NCBI RefSeq assembly: GCF_020921035.1
Contig: NC_063157.1
Span: 19,045,777 to 19,109,776, forward strand
Length of the DNA stretch: 64,000 nucleotides
Source of the DNA: Rhodamnia argentea
Lineage: Eukaryota > Streptophyta > Magnoliopsida > Myrtales > Myrtaceae
Direction of reading: 5' to 3'
Shown: piece after piece, positions 21,566-34,911 of the stretch
How positions within the stretch are numbered: position 1 is the stretch's first letter
Layout: every line of letters starts with the position of its first letter
Program-made: the position numbers and the translations under genes
Notes under the pieces: model-generated
Databases searched by the model: none
Seen by the model: only the letters and a program-made list of their open reading frames with translations
What the model was told of the DNA's origin: nothing

Positions 21566-23972
21566 TATCTCGATCCCTCAGAATTATATCAAAGGTTTTG
21601 GCAAATCGCCTTAAACCTTGACTTCCCCAACTAATCGAAGTGGAGCAGAGTGCTTTCATTGGAGGCTGGCAGATACAGGATAACATTTTGGTTGTCCAGG
21701 AGGTCCTCCAGCAGCTCCGTATTAGAAAAAGGAACAAGAAATTTCAGGCAATTTTGAAGCTCGATAAGCAAAAAAAGCTTATGATAGAATGGAATGGGAT
21801 TTTTTGGAAGCGTGCATGCTAAAGATGGGATTTTGTGGTAAATGGGTAAGGTGGATCATGCAATTTGTTACTACGGTATCTTTTAGAGTCAAATTCAATG
21901 GCGAACCTCTTCCGTATTTTCAGCCATCGAGAGGAATTAGGCAAGGTAACCCTCTCTCCCCAATATTTGTTTATTATCATAGCAAAATGTACTCTCTTTG
22001 CTAATGAAAAAGGCAGCAGAGGATGGGTTTATAAAAGGGATCAGAATAAATAGATTTTGTCCATTACTCACCCACTTATTGTTAGCTGATGATTCCATTT
22101 TCTTCCTGGATGGGAAAGTGAGTGAATGCCAAAACGTGGCTGCACTATTAAATCAGTACTGCTATGCTACGGGCCAAGCCATCAATCTGAACAAGTTTAG
22201 TTCAGGCTGTCCCCAAAGACTAAGACAGAACATGGCTCAAGAACTGCGTGTTCCGGAAATAGACAAAACAGGAAAGTATTTGGGAATACCCTCAGATTGG
22301 GGAGCTTCAAAGAAAAGACATGTTTGCATGGATTCTAGCCAGAGTAAATAGGAAATTGGAATGGTGGAAAGAAAATCTGATTCCAAAAGCAAGACAGGGA
22401 GTACTTCTAAAGGCTGTAATTCAAGCAATACCGCAATATGCGATGTCCATTTTCAAAATTCCCATATCTATGTGTAGTGCAATAGAAAAGAAGACTGCGG
22501 CCTCCTGGTGGAAGAATGGGGAATCAAAAACAGGCATACATTGGAGAAAATGGGGACTTCTTAAAACAAGGAAAGACAAAGGAGGTTTGGGTTTCAGAGA
22601 TTTGGTTACCTTGGACAAGGCCATGCTAGGTAAGCAAGCCTGGAGGATCATTCCGTCACCATCAGCATTATGGACCAAACTGTTGAAAGGAATTTATTTT
22701 CCAAATACTGATTTCTGGTATGCGGGGAAAGGAAGTAGATCATCCTGGGGCTGGCAGAGTCTAATCATGGGTAGAGATGCAATTTCAAAATCGGCTATGT
22801 GGACAGTTGGTAACGGAGAATCCATCACTACCAGAGAGGACAAATGGCTACCATCAGGTGTAATTGGAGGCCCTGCTAATCTTGAGGATCCAGCACGTGT
22901 TGCTGACCTTATCGATAAAAAAATGATTCCACTTGGAATGAGCAGACCCTTAGGAACTTATTTGACGACAGAGTGGCGAAGGTAAATGAGGCAGATAGAA
23001 TGATCTGGAAAGGAACGAAGTCGGGAATGTATTCAGTAAAGAATGGGTACAACCAACTCAGACATAATGAAACACCAGCATACTTACAACAACCCTCCTC
23101 TTCGTACTAGACTCCTGTAGAATTCTGGAGTAAAATATGGTATCTAGAGGTCTCGCCAAAAACTCAGGATGTTCCTATGGAGTATCTGCCAAAATACCTT
23201 ACCCACAAAAGATAACCTCTCCACAGAAGAAACATAGTACCTGACCCACCTCGCCCTCTCTGCCAGCAAAACAGAGAAACCATCGAGCACATGTTCCTCC
23301 TCTGCTCACGGGCTCAAAAAAGTCTGGTCAGATCAGCAAATGCAAGTCAAAATCTCGAGCCGTGGACTCAGTTGTATATGGATCCAATGGTAACTGAAGT
23401 ACCAAAGCTCAAAAAGGGAAGAACCAAACCTGGAGTTCGTCACAGCCAATCTTTGGCAGACCTGGAAATCCCGAGATAATTTCATCTTCAGGGGTACCAA
23501 TCCAGATCCGAGGAGGACAGCGGTCACGGAAGCGTGTGCAATGAAGGAGAAGTTCATTTAGATGGAGCTCGAAATCCATAGAAAAAACAAAGGAGATCTC
23601 ACAGACTCACCTGGATTCCACCGCGCTCGGGGAACTCTGAAAGTGGACGTCGATAGTGCGTTCAAGGAGGGAGAAGCTGATGGTGCGGCGGCGTGGGTAT
23701 GCAGAGACTCCTCTGGGTCTGGGCGGCTGGCTAATTGAAGGAGCAGCGAGGTCTGTGAATGTCGTCCTTTCTCCACTTCAATGCCGAAACCCGACTTGGT
23801 TTTAAGAGTAAAAAGGCCTACGTACGACTCTCTCTCTCAGTTCTGCACGGACCCAAAACAAAATTACCGATTGGGTTGTTAAAAGCCCAATTTCGGAGAA
23901 CCCTCTTTGCTTGATTGGGTTTTTAACCCATCACAAGCCCTTTGAGATTTGTTATACTTAGAAGCATAATTG
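21566..23972 (+). pseudogene. L1-type LINE with reverse transcriptase, 5'-truncated (copy B)
   Basis: The plus strand encodes the L1 reverse-transcriptase fingers and palm. IISKVLANRLKP and EQSAFIGGWQIQDNIL come first, then LKLDKQK, then PSRGIRQGNPLSP, then the catalytic-box variant LLADDSIFFL (two Asp kept; Tyr of YADD replaced by Leu). The thumb and C-terminal part (GKYLGIPSDW; RKLEWWKENLIPKARQ; GGLGFRDLVTLDKAML) is open over 22320-22985, and a zf-RVT-like region follows at about 23,240-23,320 (CPLC-like, ETIEHMFLLCS). Frameshifts and stops separate these blocks. Sixteen-base direct repeats at both ends support a single insertion truncated inside the reverse transcriptase. There is no clear poly-A tail at the 3' end, which is unusual for a LINE. 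Confidence 0.88.
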
Positions 23973-23988
23973 ACAATGGCATCCAATC
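23973..23988 (+). repeat. Right 16-bp target-site duplication of LINE copy B
   Basis: ACAATGGCATCCAATC, identical to 21550-21565. The actin promoter region begins immediately after it. Confidence 0.7.
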
Positions 23989-24277
23989 AAAAATCTGGTT
24001 TTGAAAACGAGTGGGCGTGGGGGCACGCTGTTAATAATAGGGGCAGAGCAATCAGCCGCACGAAGCGCTCGTCCGTCCGTACGTCTGCTTCGTCTTCCTC
24101 CCTCGTATTAATCATCTCCCTTCCTCCTTCCCTCGGATCCCAGAAGAAGAGTCGCTCCTCTCCTCTCCTCTCCCGCAAACGCTTTCAGCTTGAGCTTGGC
24201 CTGTCTCTTTCTCGCTCTCTCTCGCTCTCTCCCTCTCTCTACCCCTACCTCTGTCCCACATTCTCGCAGCAGGTGAA

Positions 24278-24316
<39 letters not shown>

Positions 24317-25334
24317 CCGATCTCTTCACCGGCGTTCAGATCTGTAGCTTCGTCGATTGTCGGTTTGCGTGGGATCTCGTGGGTCTTTCTCGTTGGTTTG
24401 GATGCATTGTCTGCTCGTGAGGATGATATTTCCAACGGGGAGTTTGAATTTGATTGCTGGTCGTCTTTCGATTTTCGCGCGCGATTGGGAGATTCCTTCC
24501 TGTTAAAAGAGGGTTAATTTGTTCTGCTAACGAGTGTTTGGTTGGTGGTTTTTGTTTCGGTGTTGGGCGTGCCATTTGTGACCTTTGGCAATGCCGGAAT
24601 GTCTGGGCCGAACTGGGTCGTTCGACAAAATGGTTGCTTGTCGTCGTGGTTTGGAATTTGTGTGCATGTCTTTTCTCGCCATTGTCGTGTCTTCTTTTCG
24701 CATTTGGAGGATTAACCGAGTGAACAAGTGATCAACGGTGATCCAATTTTAGTGAAAACATGATTTAGAACATTGTCGAACGGCTGTCTTCTGCTGCTCA
24801 TGGTGTTATCCTCAATCGATTTCCTGTCCACAGACAACACTATCTTAGTACCCTTAGTGTGATTTGATTTCTGATGGTTCACAGACAATAGTGAAGTTCT
24901 AAATCACATCGACTTCAGGAATGCCTAGAAGCAGAGAGTTTCAAACTTCATATAGCAATTTAAGGGTTATGCATGATTTGGTGGGCCTTCGCTTTAATCC
25001 TATGGCCCATGTGATTAACAGCTTATGCTCATAATGTCCTGTGCTTTATTGTTCTTTGGGTGGTTCTCTAGGAAAATGTTTTCTGATCATATTTCAGAGA
25101 TGCAATTTTTCAATTCATTTATTTCCTTTTCCCCCCTTTTCCTTGTGACCTTATATTTTGCTCAATGGCTTAGCACCTGCTCAAGCAAATAACTATGTTC
25201 GCATGACGTTTTTGTTTTCTAGTCTATGTTAAAGACGCTAAAAACCGTTGAAGGCCTGTCTGGTGTAATTGTTCTATATAAGATTCATGACGTTCTTCTC
25301 ACATCTTGCAATGTTATTGCTGATCAGCTAGAAG
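23989..25334 (+). promoter_or_regulatory. Actin promoter, 5' UTR and leader intron
   Basis: Plant actin genes usually have a 5' UTR intron ending a few bases before the ATG. Here a C/T-rich stretch (24,100-24,270) reads as 5' UTR. A possible donor CAG|GTGAAT lies at 24272/24273 and a likely acceptor GATCAG at 25322-25327, seven bases before the ATG. The interval is T-rich as expected for a plant intron. The donor choice is tentative. The region is short because LINE copy B ends at 23972, so upstream control elements may be displaced by about 2.4 kb. Confidence 0.6.
24280..24311. repeat. (CT)n microsatellite in the actin leader
   Basis: A run of about 16 TC dinucleotides. CT-rich leader tracts are common in plant actin genes. 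It creates long false Arg/Glu frames on the minus strand. Confidence 0.95.
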
Positions 25335-26984
<1,650 letters not shown>

Positions 26985-28184
26985 GTTTTCGTGGATAAGG
27001 TCATTGAGGGAAGAGATTACTGTCCTTTTTAGAGAGAGACGCGCCTCGCTGCTCTTTCTGATTCTACTTTTGTATCCCCTTTTGATTAGATCTTGAGAAG
27101 GCAATACTTGATTGCCAAAATCATTTCCTTTCCAGCATTCAGTTGATCTGAAGTCCAGGATTCTTGTCATGCATTTACCTTATAAAAGCCAAGCCTTTTC
27201 TATTGTTTTGTATCTCATTCTACTCCCAGTTTTGCTGCTTCTTTTTTCCTGTATTGTCCCGTTTACGCATATTGCTAGACCTTTCTTAATCTGTTGAATG
27301 AGATCGAAGATCCAATGCCCAGCATGCTCGCACCTACATGTCTTACTAGCCAACACTCGGAAAACATCTCGATATGATTTAGACTGGAATAACATGTTGC
27401 ATATCGGTTGATACAGTACACAAAGTACTACAAACTTCTCAAAGGAAAGATACTATGTATTTTGGAAGCTTGACGGCATCACGTTTAAATGTTTGTATCA
27501 ACTTCTATGTCAAAGGATCTAAGCTATCTTCATACGTATGGTGTTTACTGAGTTCTATGCATGGTTTTTTTTTTTTTTTTTTTTTTGGTCGAAGAGTTGC
27601 ATGTATGTTGCTCGGTCAATTGTTGATGCCCGGTTGAGTTCACGAGCAACTTGTCTTCAAGGCTCAACCGTATATAGCCTTTAGGACAGCTTAGGTTGAA
27701 CCCTTCTTCTGAATATTTTGGCTGCTTGTCTTCTTATATAGAGTGATGGATACTTGACTCCACTTTCTCCCAATTATATTGATCTTTTCTTCTAACTAGT
27801 AGATGTTCCACCTTCCATTGTTCTTTAACCGAGCTACCTCATGGGGCGAAAGACGTTCCGTCGCATAATGAATACGTTCACTAGCTAACTACGTCTGTTC
27901 ATCCGCGAATAATTTTGCGCATAGAACTTTTTGGGAGCTCCACAATTTGCAGAATCCGGGCTCGAAACCTCTTAGAAGGCCATTCACGTTGGGCTATAAA
28001 AACCATGCACAATTGAGACCAGCACAAATAACAAATCAACCGAAAGTCAGTTGAACAAAGTCATCAAACCCTTAGATCTGAAAAGAAACACCGTCCTCGG
28101 TACTTAATCAAAAGAACCGGCTTCTAATTTCCCTATCTCCAAAGTAAGGTCGATTTACATCACTTCACAAACCGAATATCTTGA
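26985..28184. other. Actin 3' UTR and intergenic region
   Basis: The first 250-300 bases after the actin stop are T-rich and are probably its 3' UTR. No clear AATAAA signal was chosen. A long T-run lies at about 27,567-27,586. From there to the end of the minus-strand ENTH gene nothing else is recognisable. Confidence 0.5.
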
Positions 28185-29760
28185 TCAGGCATTCGAACTA
28201 GGAAGAAGAGATACCTTATTAGTCGGACGCCCGATTTCGCAGAAAGGATGGTCTTCCATGGAGTAATAACACTCTTCATCGCCATCCATCATCGTGTCCG
28301 GTTCCGTCAAAGTGCCCTTTCGGTTGTGAGATCCGGTCGTTTCACTGTAAAGAGAATTGCACCTGCCGTACGATGACAAGGACAACGAATCTTCAAAGCC
28401 GCTCGCATCCATGGAAAAGGGTTGCTGGAAGCTCCCGAACCCTTGTATTCCTCGAGTCAGCCTGCGTGCCCTCGCTCTTTCTTCTCTCAAGTATTCATCG
28501 TCGTCGAGCAGGTTCTGTACTCTCCCGGACAAGTTGCCAACTCTCACACCCCAGTTGAATCTGGATATCAGATGTAGAGGAATTACATCGAGTTTTGCTA
28601 ATCACGGACATCGATCAATCTTACCAAACGCATCTCTCTCTCTTTTTCTTCACTTACCCTGTTTCATCAACGTATTGAAAGTCCTTTATCTCCTTCAAGA
28701 CGTCTTTATCGCTTTGGAACTCTTCAACCACACGTTGCGGTCCGTGGGTTAGCAAGTGCTCCAACACTATGAGAGCCTTGTAAGGGGCTCGCCAATTCTT
28801 TCTATCAAATTGCACCAACCTACTTATTTGGCATGTAAATAGAAATTGATTAAGGGTGAGTTTGTTAAGAAAGGTCAAAACAAAGGGCTGATTGTGTACC
28901 TCTTGTGCAGAATCTCTACTATTCTCCAATAATCATCCACTTCGAACGCAGCGTGCGATATAATGGCCATACTACGCGTGTCCGGCGGCCGTGGATTTCC
29001 GTTTGTAGCTTCTTCTGTCAATCTTTAGGATTCAATCATCAAGAAGCAAACTAACGTGAGAAACTCATGTGTGATTTGAGGGAACACTGGTGCTTAGGGG
29101 AACCACAAAATTTCGACCAATCTTTGCTCGTAAAAAATAGCAACAATGGCATCATCGGAACATTTGATCAATCACTCGATTTACAAGAAATATAGATCGA
29201 ATTAGAAGGGACGAGACACAAAATCTACACCATCACTATAAGATCAAAGAGAGCTCACAAACCTGCAGCGGTTTGGCTATTGTAAGCTTCACTCATATGG
29301 AGCGGCGACCCAACCGAAAACAATGTCCACAACTCTTTTTTCTGAAGTCGATTCATATACTTTGTTAAATGAATCAAATTAACTACATATTCAACCATGA
29401 ACTGTATGTCATATCCCCTTCTGCTATCAACAAAAGTTCCCCTAGATCAAAATTCGTTTGTTGACATGTTCTTCTCGGTTTCCAACGGAGTCATCAAAAT
29501 CCAATTGCACCGAAAAGAAAATTGCAAGCCATACATAGTTTAGTTCCAAGCGAGAACTGGACGCAACAGAAGTAGATTTAAAGTTTCAGAAATGGCTGGT
29601 AACAAGTGAAAATAGACGGTTGAATTTACATTTCAGCTGGTGTAACATCAGTCAGCTTCAGGCGCACGGTCTTGACGATCTTTTACTTGAGAAACGAAGA
29701 GGCCTGCTTCTTGAACGCGTCGAAAGAGCTTCCCATGTTTTCGTTCATGATGATCGGCAT
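28185..29760 (-). pseudogene. ENTH-domain (epsin-like) gene with an in-frame TAA in exon 1
   Basis: Four minus-strand exons join in frame: 29630-29760, 28900-29022, 28658-28819 and 28185-28560, with GT-AG at every junction, for 264 codons including stops. Exon 1 starts MPIIMNENMGSSFDAFKKQA and ends LKLTDVTPAE. Exon 2 holds AIISHAAFEVDDYWRIVEIL, and exon 3 holds WRAPYKALIVLEHLLTHGPQ. Together they form the ENTH fold, which binds phosphoinositides and drives clathrin-coat budding at the plasma membrane or trans-Golgi. Exon 4 has FNWGVRVGNLSGRVQNLL, the RERAR-RR-LTRGIQGFGS motif of plant epsin-like proteins, and an acidic tail. The defect is codon 26: TAA at 29683-29685, where family members have Glu (a single G-to-T change). 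Initiation at the Met in exon 2 (MAIISH) would lose ENTH helix 0. Everything else is intact, so the stop is recent, an allele, or an assembly error. Confidence 0.8.
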
Positions 29761-29823
29761 GGCAAAGACGATGAATTAGGGAAATGGAATGGGAACATCT
29801 GTAGAATCAGTCTTAAATTGAGA

Positions 29824-29855
29824 GAAGAAGAAGAAGAAGAAGAAGAAGAAGAAGA
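29824..29855. repeat. (GAA)n microsatellite
   Basis: About 10 GAA units, 60-100 bases upstream of the ENTH ATG, so it appears as (CTT)n in the probable 5' UTR of that gene. Confidence 0.95.
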
Positions 29856-29938
29856 GTCTTTTCATGCACGTAAAATAACAAGTGCCAAGCCAACCACTCC
29901 ATTGTTCAGAAGAGACACCAACTACTCCCTAAAAAGTG

Positions 29939-30348
29939 GATTTTGAATATGTAACGCGTAAATAAATTAGAAATATCATATTGCATTAATCTATCTTAAG
30001 ATATACAATTTTTGTTTTTGCGTTTCAACTTCCAAAACGATTGAGATGATATTTTATTTTAATTATTGGTGCTGAATTATCTTCATTTCATTAGAAAAGC
30101 ATTGTTCGATGTAATGTTATATTGTTGAGACTTGAGAACATCCCAAAAAAGAGATCAAAAGGGAAATAAGAGCATGACGTGAGATTTTGAATATGCAATG
30201 TGCACATAAATTAGAAAAAAACTATTATGATGTTTAATTAGGATTATTTTCATTTAATTAGAAAAGCATTGTCTGAGATAATGTTATATTGTCGAGAGCA
30301 TCCAAATAAGTGGTCAAAAGGGAATTAAGAGTATGAGGTCAGATTTAG
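29939..30348. repeat. Imperfect tandem duplication
   Basis: Copy 1 begins at 29939 and copy 2 at 30183, both with 'gattttgaatatg'. They share 'ttagaaaagcattgt', 'taatgttatattgt' and 'gtcaaaaggga-taagag' in the same order. Copy 2 is shorter by an internal deletion. No coding sequence is present. Confidence 0.75.
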
Positions 30349-30477
30349 CTTGTTTATACATTCTCTAACTCTCTCTTATCTCTTCTTTTTACCAAACTCT
30401 AGTCATGTTTGATGGAGAAAGTTGACATGATGCATTGAAGATATTGGCTCCCATTAATTAAAAACTAGTAGGTCAAC

Positions 30478-31169
30478 GGAAAAATTATCCAAAAAGTCCT
30501 AAACCAATTGTAGTTGTGCCAATTCAGTCTCACATCTTTTTTTTGTCAATTGAGTAATGAACCTTTTATATTTATGCCAATTTAGTCCATTTGAAAGGCC
30601 GGCCCTGACGTGGTATCGCCGGCGCTAACGTGGACAATTATTAATTATATTAATTATTCTTTTCTTTTTTCTCTTTTTTTTCTTCCTCTTTTTTGTTTTG
30701 CTTCCTACTGCTGCTAGAGAGAGTCACCAAAGCTCACCGGACTCTAGGCGAGGGCCGCGAGGCATCGCTAGTCACCGGCGAGGGTAGCCTCGTCGGTCGA
30801 GGGTGAAGGGGACCATGGCTTTGCCAACCACAAGCAAGGCCACCTTTGCCTGCGGCTACAATGGCCTCACTCAACTTGTGCTAGAGCCGTGAAGCCCTCG
30901 TCGGCCCTTACCCATTGGCTGGTGAGATCCGGTGCCCTCGCTAGCCACAGTAGGAAGAAAAAAAAAAGAAAGAGAAAAAAAAGGAAAAAGAAAAGTAAAT
31001 ATGAAAAATATTAAAATATTATTAAAAATTATCCATGTCGGCGCCGACTGGCAAATGGACTAAAATGGGACAAACGTAAAAGATTTAGAACTCAATTGGT
31101 AAAAAAAATATATTTAAGACTGAATTGACACAATTACAATAGGCTTAAGACTTTTTTGATCATTTTCCC
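30478..31169. mobile_element. MULE-type MITE, about 690 bp
   Basis: The ends are inverted: GGAAAAATTATCC at the left and the complement of GGGAAAATGATC at the right, followed inward by matching 'aattg-agt-gtgccaattcagtc' arms of about 120 bp. Near-identical 10-base direct repeats flank it (30468-30477 and 31170-31179, starting GTAGGTC), as expected for Mutator-like elements. The core is GC-rich. No protein is encoded. Confidence 0.8.
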
Positions 31170-31179
31170 GTAGGTCCTC

Positions 31180-31969
31180 TAACATAATTTTGCCTACATC
31201 GAGCATATATTTACATCTTAAGATATGATCTAGATTTGTTGTCAACTGAGTGGATAAAATATCACAGAAAGGAATATTGGGAAATGTAGTAAAATCACTA
31301 GAAAAGGAGTTTAAGGCTCATTCTTTTTAAGCGAATAATGAATAATTTGCACAAATTTTTTTAAAAATAATATCTTGTGTTTGCTTAAAATGATTACTCA
31401 ATGAAAAATATTTTTATTATCACCAATAATTAATGTGAAAATATTCATGAACGATTAAAATACATTTTGTCTTTTTAGGAAAATAATTTTCAAATTATTT
31501 ACTTATTATGCAACAAACAGGACCTAAAACCTATTAACATGTTTTGTAAATTCAGCTAGCTAGACATAGCCTCCTTAACTTACCCCACCAATTGAGATGT
31601 GCGTGTTGGTGTTGCTGCTTCAATCCCACCTTCGTTTTTTTGTTTCTGCTAAAAAGAAGTTGACTCTCAATGCCTCAATCTTCAAAAGGAGAAGGTAATT
31701 TCTTCCCATGTCGGCTTCTCATTTTTCGATGTTGAATCTTTCTGTGAGGCCTGATTGGGGTGTGAGTTGGAGGAACACAAGAAGGGGAAAGAGGAAGCAA
31801 ATCGATGCTTTGTTCCAAAGAACGGAAACCGGATCTGAGTTGGTTGATTCAGGATCCGATTTCAAAACCGATCGATCCAATTCCCAATTACAAACTTCGA
31901 AACCTGAAGTCATAGGGTTGGCTACCCCTTCTAGACTAGGAATCAACCCACCCGCATACACAAAGATAA
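31180..31969 (+). other. Region with an unrecognised ORF cut by a MITE
   Basis: From an ATG at 31708 a plus-strand frame runs without stops to the MITE at 31970 and ends about 18 codons inside it. It has a hydrophilic product with a basic motif (NTRRGKRKQIDALFQ) followed by a Ser/Thr-rich stretch. A possible acceptor and upstream exon-like sequence precede it at about 31,640-31,690. I do not recognise it. It may be a fragment of a host gene truncated by the MITE, or chance. The rest (31,180-31,600) is A/T-rich with nothing seen. Confidence 0.3.
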
Positions 31970-32494
31970 GGGGAAAATTACAAAAAAAAATCATAAACCT
32001 ATTGCAATTATATCAATTCAGTCATTAACTTTTTTTTTTTAGCCAATTCATTCCTAAACCTTTTGCATTTGTGTCAATTCAATTCATTTGGCTGGTCAGA
32101 TTCACTAGGTTAATTTTTAGTAATGTTTTAATATTTTTTGAATTTTTTTATTATTTTAATTTCCTTTTTTTTTCTTCTTTCTTCCTCTAGCCGGCCGCCA
32201 AGCCCACCATCCGACTAGAGGCTGATGTCGGTGAGGTCAAGCCTCGCACCGGCACCTCACCGATAGCCGGCCTTGGCGTCTAACTGGAGGAAGAACGAAA
32301 AATAAAAGAAAAATAAAATAAATTCATAAAAATATTAAAATATTACTAAAAATTGGCTGAAATATTAAAATATTATTAAAAATGGCAACGTCGGCGCTAG
32401 TTGGCCAAATGGATTGAATTGGCACAAATGCAAAAGGTTTAGAACCGAATTAGCATAACTACAATAAGTTTAGGATTTTTTTGGTAATTCCTCC
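31970..32494. mobile_element. MULE-type MITE, about 525 bp
   Basis: It belongs to the same family as the 30.5-kb element: the left end GGGGAAAATTAC pairs with the right end GGTAATTCCTCC, and the arms hold inverted 'cctattgcaatt-tatcaattcagtc' sequence. The core is GC-rich (32,190-32,285). The flanks show an imperfect 9-base duplication (CAAAGATAA versus TGCAAATAA). Confidence 0.65.
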
Positions 32495-33414
32495 TGCAAA
32501 TAAGCAACTAAGGAGAGGGCATGAATTGATTTTTCAGAAACACGATTAATTTAAATCTAAAAACTCTGATCTTGCACGTAAAATGAGCTAATAATCATTT
32601 CACCATCATCTTGAGCAAATTGGTCCGTGATTTTTTTTTTTTCATTTTTTTGCATGAATGATCTTGGAGTATTAATATTGCTATGATATAGATCTTAAAC
32701 TTAGGAACTCCAATAGTCGTCCAACATATTTTTGGGAAGTCTACGTTAGCATAGTTCGACTATATTGCAGGACATAGTTTGATTCTACACCCTTGTAGTT
32801 TTCCGGACATTGTGTAATATGTACATGTAGAATTTGAACTTAGCCTTTGCATGATTTAAATATGAACCTCTGCACACGGAAATGAACCTTTGTTATTATC
32901 AAAGTCCTTTGTGGATATTTTCTATAAGGATAACCAATTCATAAATACATGTACCTTTATGCGTAAGTACAAGATTTTGAGAAATACTTCCGCCTTCCGC
33001 ACGGTTGTTGAATTCTTGGAAAATGAGAGTGAACCGATTTATACGTGTATAAGACACATGTCCTATTATACTCGGCTAAAAATACTTCAATTCCAAATTC
33101 ATTTACTGTCCTAATTAATGATGTAACATGTGACGAATAATTTATTATGCCCAAGATATGATTAGATAGCATAAATAAGTATAATATCCCTGCGATTTCC
33201 CATTAGATAGCTCGAATTAGTAACGTAAAACATTTATTAGATACAAATTATTCTTTAGATTTTCTTATAATTTCAATAGTCCTACAGAAATATTTAAGCT
33301 TTTCTTGTGTTCTAATATTTTTTATGTGAACACGATAAAACGTCATCTAATGATTCCACTACGGTAACATCCTGCTTAAAATATATTTTAAATATTGTAA
33401 GTGCTAATGAAAAA
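32495..33414. other. No recognised feature
   Basis: It is an A/T-rich intergenic stretch. Just before the tRNA it is very A/T-rich (33,375-33,400), which is typical upstream of plant tRNA genes. Confidence 0.45.
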
Positions 33415-33487
33415 GCCCGTCTAGCTCAGCCGGTAGAGCGCAAGGCTCTTAACCTTGTGGTCGTGGGTTCGAGCCCCACGGTGGGCG
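33415..33487 (+). tRNA. tRNA-Lys (anticodon CUU)
   Basis: It is a 73-nt sequence with complete cloverleaf pairing. The acceptor stem GCCCGTC pairs with GGTGGGC and G is the discriminator base. The A box TAGCTCAGCCGG and the B box GGTTCGAGCCC are intact, and the anticodon loop CTCTTAA reads anticodon CTT. There is no intron. It decodes AAG as lysine. The A/T-rich upstream region and the T-run downstream fit a functional RNA polymerase III gene. Confidence 0.95.
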
Positions 33488-33492
33488 TTTTT
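33488..33492 (+). terminator. RNA polymerase III terminator (TTTTT)
   Basis: Five T bases directly after the tRNA 3' end, with a second T-run a few bases later. Confidence 0.85.
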
Positions 33493-33747
33493 CCCATTTT
33501 TTCAATTTTTGCCCTATTTCTCTCCAATTTTCTTTTTCCTGTTCTCGGCGCCTAGAACTAAATATTCAATTATTTTTCCTGCATCTCATAGACGATCTCT
33601 AAATTCCATCCGTCAATTTGGTAGATAGAGATTTTTCTTTTGGGTCGAAAGTGGAAAGAGTGACATTGCTTAGTTGGTTAAACTTCGCATTTGTATATGC
33701 TAATAAGGCATGCGACCAGCAGGCGCATTTCTACGTTATGAAATTTA

Positions 33748-34146
33748 GGTAAAATGACATATATGGTCCTTGAACTTTGACCCAATGTGCAATATAGTCT
33801 ATGAACTTTTAATTTAACTAATATGATCTTTGAATTTTAACCAAATGTGCAATGTGGACCCCGAACTTTTAATTTGACCAATATGGTCCCCGAACTTTTG
33901 AAATATATTCAACTTAGTCCCTAAACTCGAATCAATGAAAGGACTACATTGAACATGTTTCTACAATTCAGGGACTAAATTAAACATGTTTAAAAAAGTT
34001 AAAGGACTATATTTGTCAAATTAAAAGTCCAATGACCATGTTGCATATTTGGTTAAAATTCAGGGAACCGTATTGATCAAATTAAAAGTTTAGGGACTAC
34101 ATTACACATTGGGTCAAAGTTCATGATCCATTTGTGTAATTATCCC
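33748..34146. mobile_element. MULE-type MITE, 399 bp, with 9-bp duplication
   Basis: It is an almost complete palindrome: the left arm 'ggtccttgaactttgacccaa' is mirrored by the right arm 'ttgggtcaaagttcatgatcc'. The ends are GGTAAAATGAC and the complement of GGGATAATTAC. The flanks TGAAATTTA (33739-33747) and TTAAATTTA (34147-34155) differ at one base. Nothing is seen in the next 380 bases. Confidence 0.85.
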
Positions 34147-34535
34147 TTAAATTTAAGACAATCTCGAGTTTGGCTCTCCACCGGACTTTGTTTTTGCATC
34201 TTGTCCTATTCATGAGATTAGTGAACTGGGTTGTTTCATAGTCCGAAACCTATCGAATAGGCATATTGCTTAATTAAAAAAAAAAAACAGAAAAAGAAAG
34301 ATTGAGGAACCCCAAATGTGCACACAAACCCTCAAAGTTGTAGAAGGGCAATCATAATTTTTTTATCATCCTTGATGGAGGGAAAATTCCAAAATGAATT
34401 CATCTTTCCTAACAAAACCACTTTGCACATAAATTTTGTCAGTAGACTACAAATTACATTTAGCATTGCATGTCTATTTACGAGATTGCCACTTTTATTC
34501 AAAATGCTCCCACCGCATTTCAAACACCTAATTAC

Positions 34536-34911
34536 GGGATAAGTACACCATAAGTGCCATAACTTATATATGGCATTCACTTAAATGCCATAACTTTCAA
34601 AATGTTCACTTATGTGCCATAATTTTCAAAAATCGTTCACTTGAGTGCCACGTCGGAACAAAATCGTTCACTTGAGTGCTACGGTAACTTTTCCGGCGTG
34701 CCACGTCGCCTTTCCAGCTTGCCACGTCATCTTTCCGATGAGCCATGTCAGCTTTCCACACGTGCCACGTCAACTTTTCCGGCATCCATGTCAACATGGC
34801 ACTCGAGTGAACATTTTTTGAAAATTGTGGCACTTAAGTGAATATTTTGAAAGTTATGGCACTTAAGTGAACGCCGTACAAAAGTTATGGCACTTTTAAT
34901 GTACTTTTTCC
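34536..34911. mobile_element. MULE-type MITE, 376 bp (ttcacttgagtgcc family)
   Basis: The inverted arms contain 'gtgccataactt' and 'gttcacttgagtgcca'. The ends are GGGATAAGTAC and the complement of GGGGAAAAAGTAC. The possible target-site duplication is imperfect (CCTAATTAC and CCCAAATAC, 7 of 9). It is the same family as the copy at 53907-54303. The core carries several 'cgtggc-nn-gccacgt' words. Confidence 0.75.

Noticed and set aside
24108..24435. Minus-strand frames full of Arg-Glu repeats
   Set aside because: They are the complement of the CT-rich actin leader and its microsatellite.
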